In this document: one piece after another, positions 17,524 to 26,636 of the stretch | Layout of the letters: the number at the start of each line of letters is the position of its first letter | Position numbering within the stretch: position 1 is the stretch's first letter | Source of the DNA: Burkholderiales bacterium RIFCSPLOWO2_12_FULL_61_40 | GTDB lineage: Bacteria > Pseudomonadota > Gammaproteobacteria > Burkholderiales > Burkholderiaceae_C | Reading direction: 5' to 3' | DNA length: 64,000 nucleotides | Assembly (NCBI GenBank): GCA_001770935.1 | Contig: MESI01000031.1 | Location: 1-64,000, forward strand | The notes under the pieces: generated by a model | Told to the model about the DNA's origin: nothing | Seen by the model: only the letters and a program-made list of their open reading frames with translations | The model's database searches: none | Program-made: the position numbers and the translations under genes

Positions 17524-18210
17524 ATGAAAACACGCCAGCTCAAAGACCTACTCTACGAACAGGTCGCCCGCATCGGCAAGGCCCTGGCCAGCCCCAAACG
17601 GCTGGAGTTGCTGGAGATGCTGGCGCAAAGTGAAAAAAGTGTCGAAACCCTCACGGCCGAGCTGGGCATTGATGTCAAGCTGGCCAGCGCACACCTCAAG
17701 GCGCTGAAAGCCGCCTGCCTGGTGCAGTCCCGGCGCGAGGGCAAATACGTGCTGTACCGGCTCAGCAGCGATGGGGTGGCCCAGCTCGGTATCGCGCTGC
17801 GCACCGTGGCCGAGCAGCACCTGGGGGAAATGCGCCAGGCACTGCAGCAGCTGGTGAGCGACCCGCAGCATCTGACCTCCTTGACCCACGACGAGTTACT
17901 GGCCCAGGCGCGCCGGGGCGAGGTGGTGGTGATTGATGTGCGGCCGCAGGCGGAATTCGATGCGGCCCACCTGCCGCATGCCCGCTCCGTGCCCCTGGCC
18001 GAACTGGAGCGCCGCATGGCCGAGTTGCCACGGGACCGGGACATCATTGCCTATTGCCGGGGACCGTTTTGCATGCTGTCCGACGAAGCCGTGCAGCGCC
18101 TGCTGGCCCATGGTTACCGGGCCCAGAAGATCACCGACGGTGTGAGCGAGTGGCGTGCGGCAGGTTTTGCGCTGGAAGCGGCGGAAAGCGCGGCCAGCAG
18201 TTCGGCCTGA
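17524..18210 (+). CDS. ArsR-type HTH / rhodanese fusion regulator
   Basis: A 228-aa fusion. Residues 1-105 form an ArsR winged helix (RIGKALASPKRLELLEMLAQ; VETLTAELGIDVKLASAHLK). Residues 125-215 are a rhodanese domain with the active-site loop CRGPFC (about 179-184), Cys at the first position. Such fusions are thought to sense reactive sulfur through the rhodanese cysteine and to release DNA when modified. It closes the dsrE-MFS operon and probably represses it through the inverted repeat at 15920-15939. The overall design is seen in the sequence; the signal is inferred. Confidence 0.88.
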   Translation: MKTRQLKDLLYEQVARIGKALASPKRLELLEMLAQSEKSVETLTAELGIDVKLASAHLKALKAACLVQSRREGKYVLYRLSSDGVAQLGIALRTVAEQHLGEMRQALQQLVSDPQHLTSLTHDELLAQARRGEVVVIDVRPQAEFDAAHLPHARSVPLAELERRMAELPRDRDIIAYCRGPFCMLSDEAVQRLLAHGYRAQKITDGVSEWRAAGFALEAAESAASSSA

Positions 18211-18231
18211 GGCGCGGGCTGGACCGCGGGA

Positions 18232-19110
18232 CTAGGGTGCCACGACCACTTTCTGGGTCCGTTCGTGGCGGATCAAATACAAACCGCTGCCCACAATGAC
18301 AGCACCGCCCACCAGGGTGTAGATATCCGGCACGGTGCGCCAAAACACCCAGTCCAGGCCCATGCCCCAGGCCAGGGCGGTGTACTCGAAGGGTGCCACG
18401 GCCGAGGCTTTGCCCGACTGGAATGCCTCGGTAATGGCCACGCCGCCCAAAAAGCCGGTGACGGCCAGGGCGGCAATCAAAGGCCAGTGCGCGCTTTGCA
18501 CCGCCACCCACTGCGGCGCGGCCAGGGCGCTGGCGCCCAGGGCCATCAGGGCGGTGGTCCAGAACACGACTTGCACGCTGGAGTCGGTGCGGCTGAGCAC
18601 CCGCGCCGTCACGGCGGAGGTGGCATACAGGGCGGCGGCAGCCAGCACCGCCAGGGCGCCCAGGGAGAAGAAGGCGCTGCCATCCGGGCGCATGGCAATC
18701 AGCACGCCGGCAAAACCCACGGCAATGGCGATCCAGTGCAGGGGTTGCACCTTTTCCTTCAGCACCGGGATCGACAACAGGGTGATCAGCAGCGGGGAAA
18801 TAAAGAAGAGGGTGTAGGCCTCGGTCAATGGCAACTCACGCAGGGCGAAGGCAAAAAAGCTCAGCATCAGCACGCTCATCACCCCGCGCAGCAGGTGCAA
18901 GGGCCAGCGGATCTTGAACAGGCCCCGGGTTTGTTTGCGCCACAGCACATACGCACACACCAGCGGCAGCGCGGACAGGCCCCGCAGCGCCGCCACCTGC
19001 ATGGCGGGGTAGCTGGAGCCCAGGGTTTTGAGCACGGCGTCCATCAGCGAAAAAAAGCCCACCGCCAGCAGCATGGCCACAATGCTGCGTACATTCCCTG
19101 TGTTTTGCAT
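18232..19110 (-). CDS. EamA/DMT-family transporter
   Basis: A 292-aa protein with ten membrane segments in two EamA repeats (for example TEAYTLFFISPLLITLLSIPVLKEKV at the end of the first and the SAVAPFEYTALAWG stretch in the second). Members export amino acids, nucleobases or other small metabolites, or import nucleotide sugars; RarD and RhaT are relatives. Lone gene, convergent with the ArsR-rhodanese gene (stop codons 21 bp apart). No ribosome site stands out before the ATG at 19110. Confidence 0.85.
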   Translation of the reverse strand: MQNTGNVRSIVAMLLAVGFFSLMDAVLKTLGSSYPAMQVAALRGLSALPLVCAYVLWRKQTRGLFKIRWPLHLLRGVMSVLMLSFFAFALRELPLTEAYTLFFISPLLITLLSIPVLKEKVQPLHWIAIAVGFAGVLIAMRPDGSAFFSLGALAVLAAAALYATSAVTARVLSRTDSSVQVVFWTTALMALGASALAAPQWVAVQSAHWPLIAALAVTGFLGGVAITEAFQSGKASAVAPFEYTALAWGMGLDWVFWRTVPDIYTLVGGAVIVGSGLYLIRHERTQKVVVAP

Positions 19111-19265
19111 AAGTTGACCGTTTGGTTAAATAACCGATGGTATCCAGTCCAGGATTGCGCCGGGTTGCAGGGGGTTTTTATTGACATTTCGCAGGGCCGA
19201 GGGAGCCTGCGCACCTAGCATGCACTGAAGAATGGCAGGGTTGCCATCCTGCGAGGAGCATAAAA

Positions 19266-19520
19266 ATGAGTTGGATTGTCTCGTTGGTTATTGGTGGCGT
19301 TGTGGGCTGGCTGGCGAGCATGGTCATGAAGACCAATGCCCAGATGGGATGGGTCGCCAATGTGCTGGTGGGGGTGGTGGGCTCCATGCTGGGCTACTGG
19401 ATTGCTGGCTTTTTGGGGATCACTCCCATGGGGGGACTTTTGCGTTTTCTTATCGCAATTGCCGGTGCCGTGCTGCTGATTTTTATTCTGGTCAAGCTCG
19501 GGATCTTTCACAAAAGTTGA
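19266..19520 (+). CDS. GlsB/YeaQ/YmgE-family small stress membrane protein
   Basis: An 84-aa protein made of three hydrophobic segments with many glycines (VSLVIGGVVGWLASMVMK, VVGSMLGYWIAGFLGI, IAGAVLLIFILVKL). The sequence fits the transglycosylase-associated / GlsB family, whose members are induced by envelope or acid stress; molecular function is unknown. GAGGAGCATAAAA before the ATG gives a good ribosome site. Single gene; a 7-bp inverted repeat with 14-nt loop follows it (19519-19546). Confidence 0.85.
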   Translation: MSWIVSLVIGGVVGWLASMVMKTNAQMGWVANVLVGVVGSMLGYWIAGFLGITPMGGLLRFLIAIAGAVLLIFILVKLGIFHKS

Positions 19521-19586
19521 TGCCACAGCCCTGAGATCCTGGCATCGCACCCCATGCAACGCCCCTCCTTGCCGCCACGAAAAATC

Positions 19587-20423
19587 ATGCATCTACGGCA
19601 CATACGGCATATAGCACCGGCCATCCTGGTCTGCATGGCTGCACTGCTCATGCAAGGGTGCCAGACCACCACCTCCGCAGGCGTGGTGGGCGCCCAGCGC
19701 AGCCAATTGCTGCTGGTTTCCTCGCAGCAGCTCGACGAGATGGCGGCGCAAACCTACAGCAAGTTGAAAACCGACGCCGCCGCCGCAGGCACACTCAATA
19801 CCGACGACACGCTGCGCCAGCGGGTGCGCTCTATCGCAGCCCGCCTCATACCGCAAACCCGTGCCTTCCGTGCCGATGCGCCGGGGTGGCAGTGGGAGGT
19901 CAATGTGATCCATAGCGATGAACTCAATGCCTATTGCATGCCAGGCGGCAAGATCATGGTCTATTCGGGCCTCATCCAGACGCTGAACCTGAGTGATGAC
20001 GAACTGGCCGTGGTGCTGGGGCATGAAATTTCGCATGCGCTGCGTGAGCACGCGCGCGAGCAGGTGTCGCAGGCGATGGCTGCACAGGCGGCTATCGGCG
20101 TGGGGACCGAAGTATTCGGTCTGGGCCCAAGCGCCGCCGATATCGCCGACATTGCCTACCAAACCCTGATCGCGACCCGCTTCAGCCGCACGGACGAGAG
20201 CGAGGCCGACCGCATCGGCCTGGAGCTTACGGCGCGCGCCGGCTATGACCCGCGAGCCGGGGTCGGGCTGTGGCAAAAAATGATGCGGGCCAAAAGCGGG
20301 GGCGGTGTGCCGGAGTTTCTGAGCAGCCACCCCGCGGATGCGAGCCGGGTGCAACAGATTGAGGCGCTGTTGCCAGCGGTCATGCCGCTTTACACCGCTG
20401 CGCGCCGCAGCGAACCTCGTTAA
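19587..20423 (+). CDS. M48-family metallopeptidase lipoprotein
   Basis: A 278-aa periplasmic protein. It has a lipoprotein signal (AALLMQGC, Cys 25) and the zinc motif HEISH (about residues 146-150), with the third ligand Glu in TDESEADRIG (about 205). This is the LoiP/YcaL-like peptidase group of the M48 family, which cleaves damaged or unassembled outer-membrane proteins. I chose the ATG at 19587 because the lipoprotein signal then begins directly; an ATG at 19554 would add 11 residues. Monocistronic by the look of its flanks. Confidence 0.9.
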   Translation: MHLRHIRHIAPAILVCMAALLMQGCQTTTSAGVVGAQRSQLLLVSSQQLDEMAAQTYSKLKTDAAAAGTLNTDDTLRQRVRSIAARLIPQTRAFRADAPGWQWEVNVIHSDELNAYCMPGGKIMVYSGLIQTLNLSDDELAVVLGHEISHALREHAREQVSQAMAAQAAIGVGTEVFGLGPSAADIADIAYQTLIATRFSRTDESEADRIGLELTARAGYDPRAGVGLWQKMMRAKSGGGVPEFLSSHPADASRVQQIEALLPAVMPLYTAARRSEPR

Positions 20424-20500
20424 AAAGGTTTCAACTGGCGCACAGAATCGCCTTAGGATGTGCCACGTCAAGTGGTTTCAATGATTTTCAGGCGCAAGCA

Positions 20501-20773
20501 ATGTCCAACTTCTCTCCCATGGAAATGCCCGCACCCAGCGGTGATGCACTCAAGGCCGCGCGTGTGGCCGCAGGCCTGAGCCAGGTGGAGGCCGCCCAGC
20601 TGATGGGGTATCCGGTGCAGGCCGGGAGCCGGGGCGGCTTGCAGTCGCGCACCTGGCAGGCGCTGGAGAGCCCCACCGACCCGCGCAACATGCCCGGCCC
20701 CATCTATGCCATGTTCCAGTTGCTCACCCGCCAGCATCCGCAGTTAAAGCTCGTTCAAGCCGAGGGCGCTTAA
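20501..20773 (+). CDS. Small XRE-like helix-turn-helix protein
   Basis: A 90-aa protein with one helix-turn-helix-like segment (ALKAARVAAGLSQVEAAQLMG, about 16-36). Instead of the normal XRE continuation it has RTWQALESPTDPRNMPGPIYAMFQLL, so the DNA-reading helix is followed by a short insert. It could be a minimal regulator or a phage-derived protein. No partner gene is adjacent; the next gene is convergent. Function unknown. Confidence 0.6.
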   Translation: MSNFSPMEMPAPSGDALKAARVAAGLSQVEAAQLMGYPVQAGSRGGLQSRTWQALESPTDPRNMPGPIYAMFQLLTRQHPQLKLVQAEGA

Positions 20774-20802
20774 AGCCCAGGCTTGGCGGTGCCAGGGTGG
20801 CC

Positions 20803-21540
20803 CTACTTGGTGATGTTGTATTTTTTCAGGATGGCGGCCAGGGTGCCGTTGGATTTGATGGTTTCTAAACCCGCGTTGAAGGCGTCAATGATGGCCTTGT
20901 GGTTGGGGTTTTTCAGGCCGGAGGTGACGTACAGCGAGTTGCTGGACAGGGCCTCTTTGGTGAACTCAATCTGGTCCAGCATTTTGGGGTCTTCCTTGGC
21001 CACGATGGACTTGGCGACGATTTCATCCTCCAGGGTGAGGTCGATGCGCTCGCCAATCAGTTTCTTGACATTGGTGAGAACGTCAACCACCTCTTCGCGG
21101 GTGAAGGCGGTGCTGGTGAGAAAAGCATCGCCATAGCCGTATCCCCGGACGGTTCCCACACGTTTGCCTTTGAGGCTGTCCAGGCCTTTGAACTCGAACG
21201 GATCACCTTTGCGCTTGATGAATTTGACAGCATTGGCCGCATAGGGCTTGCTGTACATCAGCTCTTTGGTGCGTGCATCGGTGTGCCAGGTGTTCGGCAA
21301 GATGTCATAGGTGCCATCCTTCACCCCGGCTTCTGCGCGTGCCCATGGAACAAAGACCATTTTCACCTCGTAGTCCTGCGTTTTGTACGCCGCACGCACG
21401 ATTTCCAGGGAGAGCCCTTCGGTTGGATTTTTGGGATCCACAAACGGCGGCCATGGGTCTGCCGCAGCGACAATCGTTTTGGCGAAGACGGGGGAGCACA
21501 GGGCGAATACCAAGCTGACAATCCATAGAAATGTTTTCAT
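20803..21540 (-). CDS. Periplasmic amino-acid-type substrate-binding protein
   Basis: A 245-aa SBP_bac_3 protein. It has a Sec signal peptide (FLWIVSLVFALCSPVFA, cut near residue 20) and a bilobal binding domain (ADPWPPFVDPKNPTEGLSLEIV; LKGKRVGTVRGYGYGDAF). No permease or ATPase gene is adjacent, so it may serve a remote ABC transporter or a sensor. It resembles stand-alone proteins of the polar-amino-acid family. GGAGA lies 6 nt before the ATG at 21540. Ligand is unknown. Confidence 0.85.
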   Translation of the reverse strand: MKTFLWIVSLVFALCSPVFAKTIVAAADPWPPFVDPKNPTEGLSLEIVRAAYKTQDYEVKMVFVPWARAEAGVKDGTYDILPNTWHTDARTKELMYSKPYAANAVKFIKRKGDPFEFKGLDSLKGKRVGTVRGYGYGDAFLTSTAFTREEVVDVLTNVKKLIGERIDLTLEDEIVAKSIVAKEDPKMLDQIEFTKEALSSNSLYVTSGLKNPNHKAIIDAFNAGLETIKSNGTLAAILKKYNITK

Positions 21541-21815
21541 GCCAATCTCCAAATGTGTACTTGCTGAATCAACGATGCATGCGCTGCGCAGTCCGTTGCC
21601 GCGAACAGGTCACACAGCGCAAATAGTGTCACCAGTGCGTGGCAGCGTCAACATTTACCACATCAAAAACGCGACACATTTCCTTATCTGCACTAAACTT
21701 CCTTCCCGATGCGGGTGGGGACGGCGTGCTGTGAAGAATGAGGTGCATCGTGGGTTTTGACGCTACGATGGAATAACACGCCTGAGATTGATCGGGCGGT
21801 ATGAAAGGAAGCACC

Positions 21816-23363
21816 ATGAACGCCCTGCAGCTTGCGCTACGACAACTCACCGTCAAAACCCGCCTGGCCGGGTTGACCGCTATATGCTTGAGCGCTGTTC
21901 TCACCTGTGCTTTGGTGGGGTGGTGGAGTTCTGCCAAGCTGGCCGAGCTGAGCCAGCGGGTCTTTGTTTCCAAGGACGTGGTGGCGGACATCCTGCCCCC
22001 GCCGCTGTACCTGATTGAAATGCGCCTGGTGGTTTCGCGGATGTTCGAAAAGAGCCTGGAGCCCGCTGCTGCTGCGGTACAGGTGGAGCGTCTTGCCAAA
22101 GAATACGAGGGCCGGATCGAGTACTGGAAAGCCAACCCACCCTTCGGACTGGAGCGCCTGCTTATGGGTACCCAACACGAGGAGGGGCAAAAATTCATAG
22201 CGGCAGTCCGGTCCGTGGTGGGCAAGGCCAGCACCGAAGGGGTGGATGGTTTGCGCGGCGAGTTGTCGCAGTTGCATGCCTTGTATGAGCAGCACCGCGG
22301 CGGTGTCGATGCGACAGTGGTCGAAGGCAACCAATTTGCAGCCACTGAAATCGACCGGTTTGGCGCAGTAGTCAGCTCCGCACGGGCCATCATCGTCATC
22401 ACCCTGGTGGTGGTGGCGGTGATTTTGGTGGTGTTGTTCGCCATGGTGTTGCGTTCCATCACGCAGCCTTTAAGTGCGTCCATCGACACCCTCAAACACA
22501 TTGCCGATGGCGATTTGGGGCAGCGCATTGCGGTCGATGGGCGTGACGAGGTGGCCCATATGCAGGATGCCTTGTGCGCCATGCAATCCTCGCTGACGGA
22601 GGTGGTGACCCGCGTGCGCTCCGGCGCCGAGAGGGTGGCCAGCGCCACGGTCGAAATTGCCCAGGGCAACCAGGATTTGTCGTCTCGCACCGAGAGCCAG
22701 GCCAGCGCTTTGGAGCAAACCGCAGCCTCGATGGAGGAACTCAGCGCCACGGTCAAACAAAACGCCGACAGTGCCCGCCAGGCCAACCAGCTGGCCATGA
22801 GCGCCTCCACCGTGGCGGTCAAGGGCGGCCAGGTGGTGGACCAGGTGGTGCACACCATGAAGGGCATCAACGAGTCGTCCCGCAAGATTTCCGACATCAT
22901 TGGCGTCATCGACGGCATTGCTTTTCAGACCAATATTCTGGCCCTGAACGCTGCGGTGGAAGCGGCCCGTGCGGGAGAGCAGGGGCGCGGCTTTGCGGTG
23001 GTGGCCAGTGAAGTGCGCTCCCTGGCCAGCCGCTCGGCCGAGGCGGCCAAAGAAATCAAGTCCCTGATCAATGCCAGCGTGGAGCGGGTCGAGCACGGCA
23101 GCACCCTGGTGGACCAGGCGGGCTCCACCATGACCGAGGTGGTGAGCGCCATTCGCCGCGCCACTGACATCATGGGGGAGATCAGCGCCGCCAGCAGCGA
23201 GCAGTCTTCCGGCGTGCGGCAGGTGGGCGAGGCAGTGACCCTGATTGACCAGGCCACCCAGCAAAACGCGGCACTGGTGGAGCAAATGGCGGCCGCTGCC
23301 AGCACCCTGCAGTCGCAGGCGCAAGAGCTGGTGCAGGTGGTTGCAGTGTTCAAGCTGGGTTGA
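21816..23363 (+). CDS. Methyl-accepting chemotaxis protein
   Basis: A 515-aa chemoreceptor: TM1 (about 20-40), a periplasmic domain of about 150 residues of the four-helix type, TM2 (about 190-210), a HAMP domain and a cytoplasmic signalling hairpin with the conserved tip [20 protein letters not shown]. The ATG at 21816 has AAAGGAAG just upstream. It has no CheB/CheR-binding pentapeptide at the C-terminus; the protein ends [11 protein letters not shown]. It signals to CheA/CheW encoded elsewhere. The signalling half is nearly the same as in the next receptor gene. Confidence 0.92.
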   Translation: MNALQLALRQLTVKTRLAGLTAICLSAVLTCALVGWWSSAKLAELSQRVFVSKDVVADILPPPLYLIEMRLVVSRMFEKSLEPAAAAVQVERLAKEYEGRIEYWKANPPFGLERLLMGTQHEEGQKFIAAVRSVVGKASTEGVDGLRGELSQLHALYEQHRGGVDATVVEGNQFAATEIDRFGAVVSSARAIIVITLVVVAVILVVLFAMVLRSITQPLSASIDTLKHIADGDLGQRIAVDGRDEVAHMQDALCAMQSSLTEVVTRVRSGAERVASATVEIAQGNQDLSSRTESQASALEQTAASMEELSATVKQNADSARQANQLAMSASTVAVKGGQVVDQVVHTMKGINESSRKISDIIGVIDGIAFQTNILALNAAVEAARAGEQGRGFAVVASEVRSLASRSAEAAKEIKSLINASVERVEHGSTLVDQAGSTMTEVVSAIRRATDIMGEISAASSEQSSGVRQVGEAVTLIDQATQQNAALVEQMAAAASTLQSQAQELVQVVAVFKLG

Positions 23364-23492
23364 AAAGATTCACCCGGTTGTGCATCCACGGTCGTACTCC
23401 AGGTACAGGTCGGCATCCGGCGTGTTCGGGGCGTGGGAACATTCCACGTCAGTCAATGATAATTACGGCAAATATTCGTTGGAAAACACACC

Positions 23493-25451
23493 ATGCCACT
23501 CTTACACCGCCTCGGTCTTGCCCAAAAATTCCTCGTGCTGGGAGCCATTGCACTGATCATGGTGGTGGTCCCTTTGGGCCTGTACTTCCAGAAAACAGTG
23601 GCCGAAATTGAAGTGCTCAACCGCGAGCAAAGCTCCACCAAGGCCGTGTTCGCGCTGAACAAGGTGGTGCAATTTACCCAATCGCACCGCGGCCTGTCGG
23701 CGGGGGCCTTGAATGGCAACGCGGCTTTGGCGCAGCGCAGGCCTGGTATGCGTGACAAAGTGGTGCAAAACATGGGCACACTGGACGCCGAACTGAAACA
23801 CCTGGGCGCCTCCGAACACGTCATGGCCCTGTGGAATGACGTGAGCCAACGCTGGACCACGCTGGAGCAGGGGGTGTCCAGCGCGCAACTCAAGTCCGCA
23901 GAAAGCACCCAGCTCCATGGCCAGTTGATATCCAGACTGTTGGTCCTCAATGAAGAAATTCTGGGCGAGTTCGGCCTGTCGCTGGACCCGAAGGCCGATG
24001 CCTATTTTTTGATTCAGGCTTCTCTGGTGAACATGCCCCTGCTGGCCGAAAATCTGGGCATCCTGCGGGCCCAGGGCACCGGCTTTCTGTCCCAAAACAG
24101 CCTGACACCCGAAGACCGGGGAGGACTGAAGGCGCTGAATCGGCGGGTGCTGGATTTGCAGGGCGAGATGTTTCGCAACCTCAGAAGAGCAACCGATAAC
24201 AACCCCGGCATGAAGGCTGCATTGGCCGCCCGGGCCGAAGCCAGCCGCGCGACGGTGGACAAGACACTGGCTGTGGCCGACCAGGCCTTGATCAGCGCGA
24301 CGGACATCAATTACCCGGCAGCAGAATACCTGGACGAGTTCACGCGCACCATTGACGGCCTGTTTGAATTCAATGCACTGGCCATGGGCAGTCTGGCCGA
24401 GGCGCTGGAGGTGCGTGTCAGTGACCTGCGCCGCACGGAGTACCTGGTGCTGGCCTTGCAGTTGGTGGGCTTATTGGGGGCGGTGGCCCTGGCGCTTGCT
24501 TTTGTGCGCAGCATCACCGGCCCGGTCGCACAAGCCGTGGTGGTGGCCAGTGCCGTAGCCAGTGGAGACCTGACGGTGGATGTGCCGGTGTATGGCAGCA
24601 ACGAACTGGGCCAGTTGATGCGGGCTATGTTGACCATGCGCGACCATTTGTCCAAAGTGGTGACCCAGGTGCGCCAGGGCTCCGAGGGCGTGGCCACGGC
24701 CAGCGCCGAAATTGCCCAGGGCAACCATGACCTGAGCGCACGCACCGAACAACAAGCCAGCGCGCTGGAGCAAACCGCCTCCAGCATGGAAGAGTTGGGC
24801 GCCACCGTCAAGCAAAACGCCGACAGCGCCCGCCAGGCCAACCAGCTGGCCGTGAGTGCCTCCACGGTGGCCGTCAAGGGCGGTGAAGTGGTGGGCCAGG
24901 TGGTGGAAACCATGAAGGACATCAACGCGTCCTCGCGCAAGATCTCCGACATCATCGGCGTGATCGACGGCATCGCTTTTCAGACCAACATCCTGGCGCT
25001 CAACGCTGCGGTGGAAGCGGCCCGGGCCGGGGAACAGGGCCGCGGTTTTGCGGTGGTGGCCTCCGAGGTGCGCTCCCTGGCCGGGCGCTCGGCCGACGCC
25101 GCCAAAGAGATCAAGTATTTAATCAATGCCAGCGTGGAGCGTGTGGAGCAGGGCTCGGCGCTGGTGGACCAGGCGGGCGTCACCATGACCGAAGTGGTGA
25201 GCTCCATCCGCAGTGTCACCGACATCATGGGCGAAATCAGCGCCGCCAGCAACGAGCAAGCCATGGGCGTTTCCCAGGTGGGTGAGGCCGTCACCCAAAT
25301 GGACCAGACCACCCAGCAAAACGCGGCCTTGGTGGAAGAGATGGCCGCAGCGGCCAGCAGCCTCAAATCCCAGTCGCAGGAACTGGTGCAGGTGGTGGCG
25401 GCGTTCCGGCTGGGCGGTGCTTCAACCAAAGCCCTGGGCTACCGGGGCTAA
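23493..25451 (+). CDS. Methyl-accepting chemotaxis protein with large sensor domain
   Basis: A 652-aa chemoreceptor. After TM1 (about 15-32) it has a long periplasmic or extracytoplasmic domain of some 280 residues (about 35-315), helical and of the NIT/4HB type, then TM2 (about 320-340), HAMP and the signalling hairpin with the standard tip. Its sensor half is unrelated to that of the upstream receptor, but the signalling halves share long stretches at both protein and DNA level. Ligand unknown; signals via CheA/CheW outside the window. Confidence 0.9.
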   Translation: MPLLHRLGLAQKFLVLGAIALIMVVVPLGLYFQKTVAEIEVLNREQSSTKAVFALNKVVQFTQSHRGLSAGALNGNAALAQRRPGMRDKVVQNMGTLDAELKHLGASEHVMALWNDVSQRWTTLEQGVSSAQLKSAESTQLHGQLISRLLVLNEEILGEFGLSLDPKADAYFLIQASLVNMPLLAENLGILRAQGTGFLSQNSLTPEDRGGLKALNRRVLDLQGEMFRNLRRATDNNPGMKAALAARAEASRATVDKTLAVADQALISATDINYPAAEYLDEFTRTIDGLFEFNALAMGSLAEALEVRVSDLRRTEYLVLALQLVGLLGAVALALAFVRSITGPVAQAVVVASAVASGDLTVDVPVYGSNELGQLMRAMLTMRDHLSKVVTQVRQGSEGVATASAEIAQGNHDLSARTEQQASALEQTASSMEELGATVKQNADSARQANQLAVSASTVAVKGGEVVGQVVETMKDINASSRKISDIIGVIDGIAFQTNILALNAAVEAARAGEQGRGFAVVASEVRSLAGRSADAAKEIKYLINASVERVEQGSALVDQAGVTMTEVVSSIRSVTDIMGEISAASNEQAMGVSQVGEAVTQMDQTTQQNAALVEEMAAAASSLKSQSQELVQVVAAFRLGGASTKALGYRG

Positions 25452-25516
25452 GCCCATTTCGTTATACACAAGTCCCCTGCGCCTGAAGCTCCCGAGAGAA
25501 GCGGATGCGTAACTTC

Positions 25517-25763
25517 TCAAAAACTGGTGGTGACGTTGGTGCAGGCAGCGCGCTGGCGCATGAGGTCAGCCAGGGGCGGAATCTGGCCCATTGATGTGAT
25601 GCGATCCTGCAGATAGGCCCAAAAAGACACCTCAAGCGAAAGTATCGCGGCACTGACGACCCAGATCGCTACGGGTGCCACCGCTGATCTTTCTGACTTT
25701 GACGTAATCGCGGATATCGGTCTCGCTGGCGTTGGTGTGCAAAGGTATTTCTGTGATGGACAT
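25517..25763 (-). pseudogene. Transposase C-terminal remnant
   Basis: The minus strand encodes LHTNASETDIR and KISGGTRSDLGRQCRD, then stops at 25632; past a short deletion the same protein continues as GVSFWAYLQDRI and reads to a stop at 25517. This is the C-terminal end of a DDE-type transposase. Everything 5' is missing. The intergenic stretch 25452-25774 holds nothing else that I can recognise. Confidence 0.72.
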
Positions 25764-25774
25764 CCCACCACCCC

Positions 25775-26569
25775 TCAGCGCCCTGGCCCGTCCTCCGGCA
25801 CCTGCACGTAATTCGCCACCCGTTTTTCCAGAAAGGCGGCGATGCCTTCCTGGGCGTCGGGGGTTAGCGCGGCGGCGGCCATGCGTTCCACGGCGTAGTC
25901 ATAGGCCTGATCCTGTGGCAAATCCACCTGCTGGTAGAAGCCCTGCTTGCCCAGCGCCTTGGACAGAGCGCTGCCCCGGGTGGCGCGCTGGACCAGGTCC
26001 AGGGTGCTGGCTTCCAGCTGGTCGGCAGGTACGGCCTTGTTGATCAGGCCCCAGTCGGCTGCCGTGGCGGCGTCGATGGCGTCGCCGGTCAGGGCCATTT
26101 CCAGCGCGCGCTTGCGGCCGATGTTGCGGGCGATGGCCACCAGCGGCGTGTGGCAAAACAGCCCGGCCTTGCCGCCGGGGATGGCGAAAGACGCGCTATC
26201 GGCAGCCACTGCCAGGTCGCAGCTGGCCACCAGCTGGCAGCCGCCTGCGGTGGCCAGGGCATGCACGCGGGCCACCACCGGCTGCGGGAGGCTTTGGATG
26301 GTGTTCATCATTTCGGTGCACACCAGAAACAGCTCGCGCGTCTGCTCCAGCGTGGCGTCGGCCATGTCGGCAAAGTTGTGGCCCGCGCTGAACACCGGGC
26401 CGTTGGCGGCGAGGATGACGCCGCGCGCCTCGGTGCGGGCAATGGCGCGCAGGGCCAGCGTCAGCTCGCGCATCACGTCCAGGGCCAGCGCGTTGCGTTT
26501 GTTGGGCCGGTTGAGGGTCACGGTGGTGATGGGGCCGTCCGTGCACAGCAGCAGGTGTTGGTAGTTCAT
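25775..26569 (-). CDS. Enoyl-CoA hydratase/isomerase-family protein
   Basis: A 264-aa crotonase-fold enzyme. It has the oxyanion-hole segments GPVFSAGHNFADM (about 57-69) and ATAGGCQLVASCDLAVA (about 106-122). One of the two catalytic glutamates of true enoyl-CoA hydratases is not obvious, so the reaction may be hydration, isomerisation or hydrolysis of an acyl-CoA. Related proteins (ECHDC3-like) are often annotated only as enoyl-CoA hydratase family. Single gene; its 3' end abuts the transposase remnant. Confidence 0.85.
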   Translation of the reverse strand: MNYQHLLLCTDGPITTVTLNRPNKRNALALDVMRELTLALRAIARTEARGVILAANGPVFSAGHNFADMADATLEQTRELFLVCTEMMNTIQSLPQPVVARVHALATAGGCQLVASCDLAVAADSASFAIPGGKAGLFCHTPLVAIARNIGRKRALEMALTGDAIDAATAADWGLINKAVPADQLEASTLDLVQRATRGSALSKALGKQGFYQQVDLPQDQAYDYAVERMAAAALTPDAQEGIAAFLEKRVANYVQVPEDGPGR

Positions 26570-26636
26570 GCGGTCATTGTGTCACCCGCAAAGGCCTTGC
26601 GGCGGAAGGTTGCGGCGCGAGTATCCGCCCAAGCGC

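Noticed and set aside
19519..19546. Stem-loop after the GlsB-like gene as a terminator
   Set aside because: Only 7 bp with a 14-nt loop and no T-run; too weak to call as an intrinsic terminator.
23450..23475. Fur-like half site AATGATAATTAC before the second chemoreceptor
   Set aside because: Only one half matches; the mirror half is absent, unlike the perfect site at 9361-9377.
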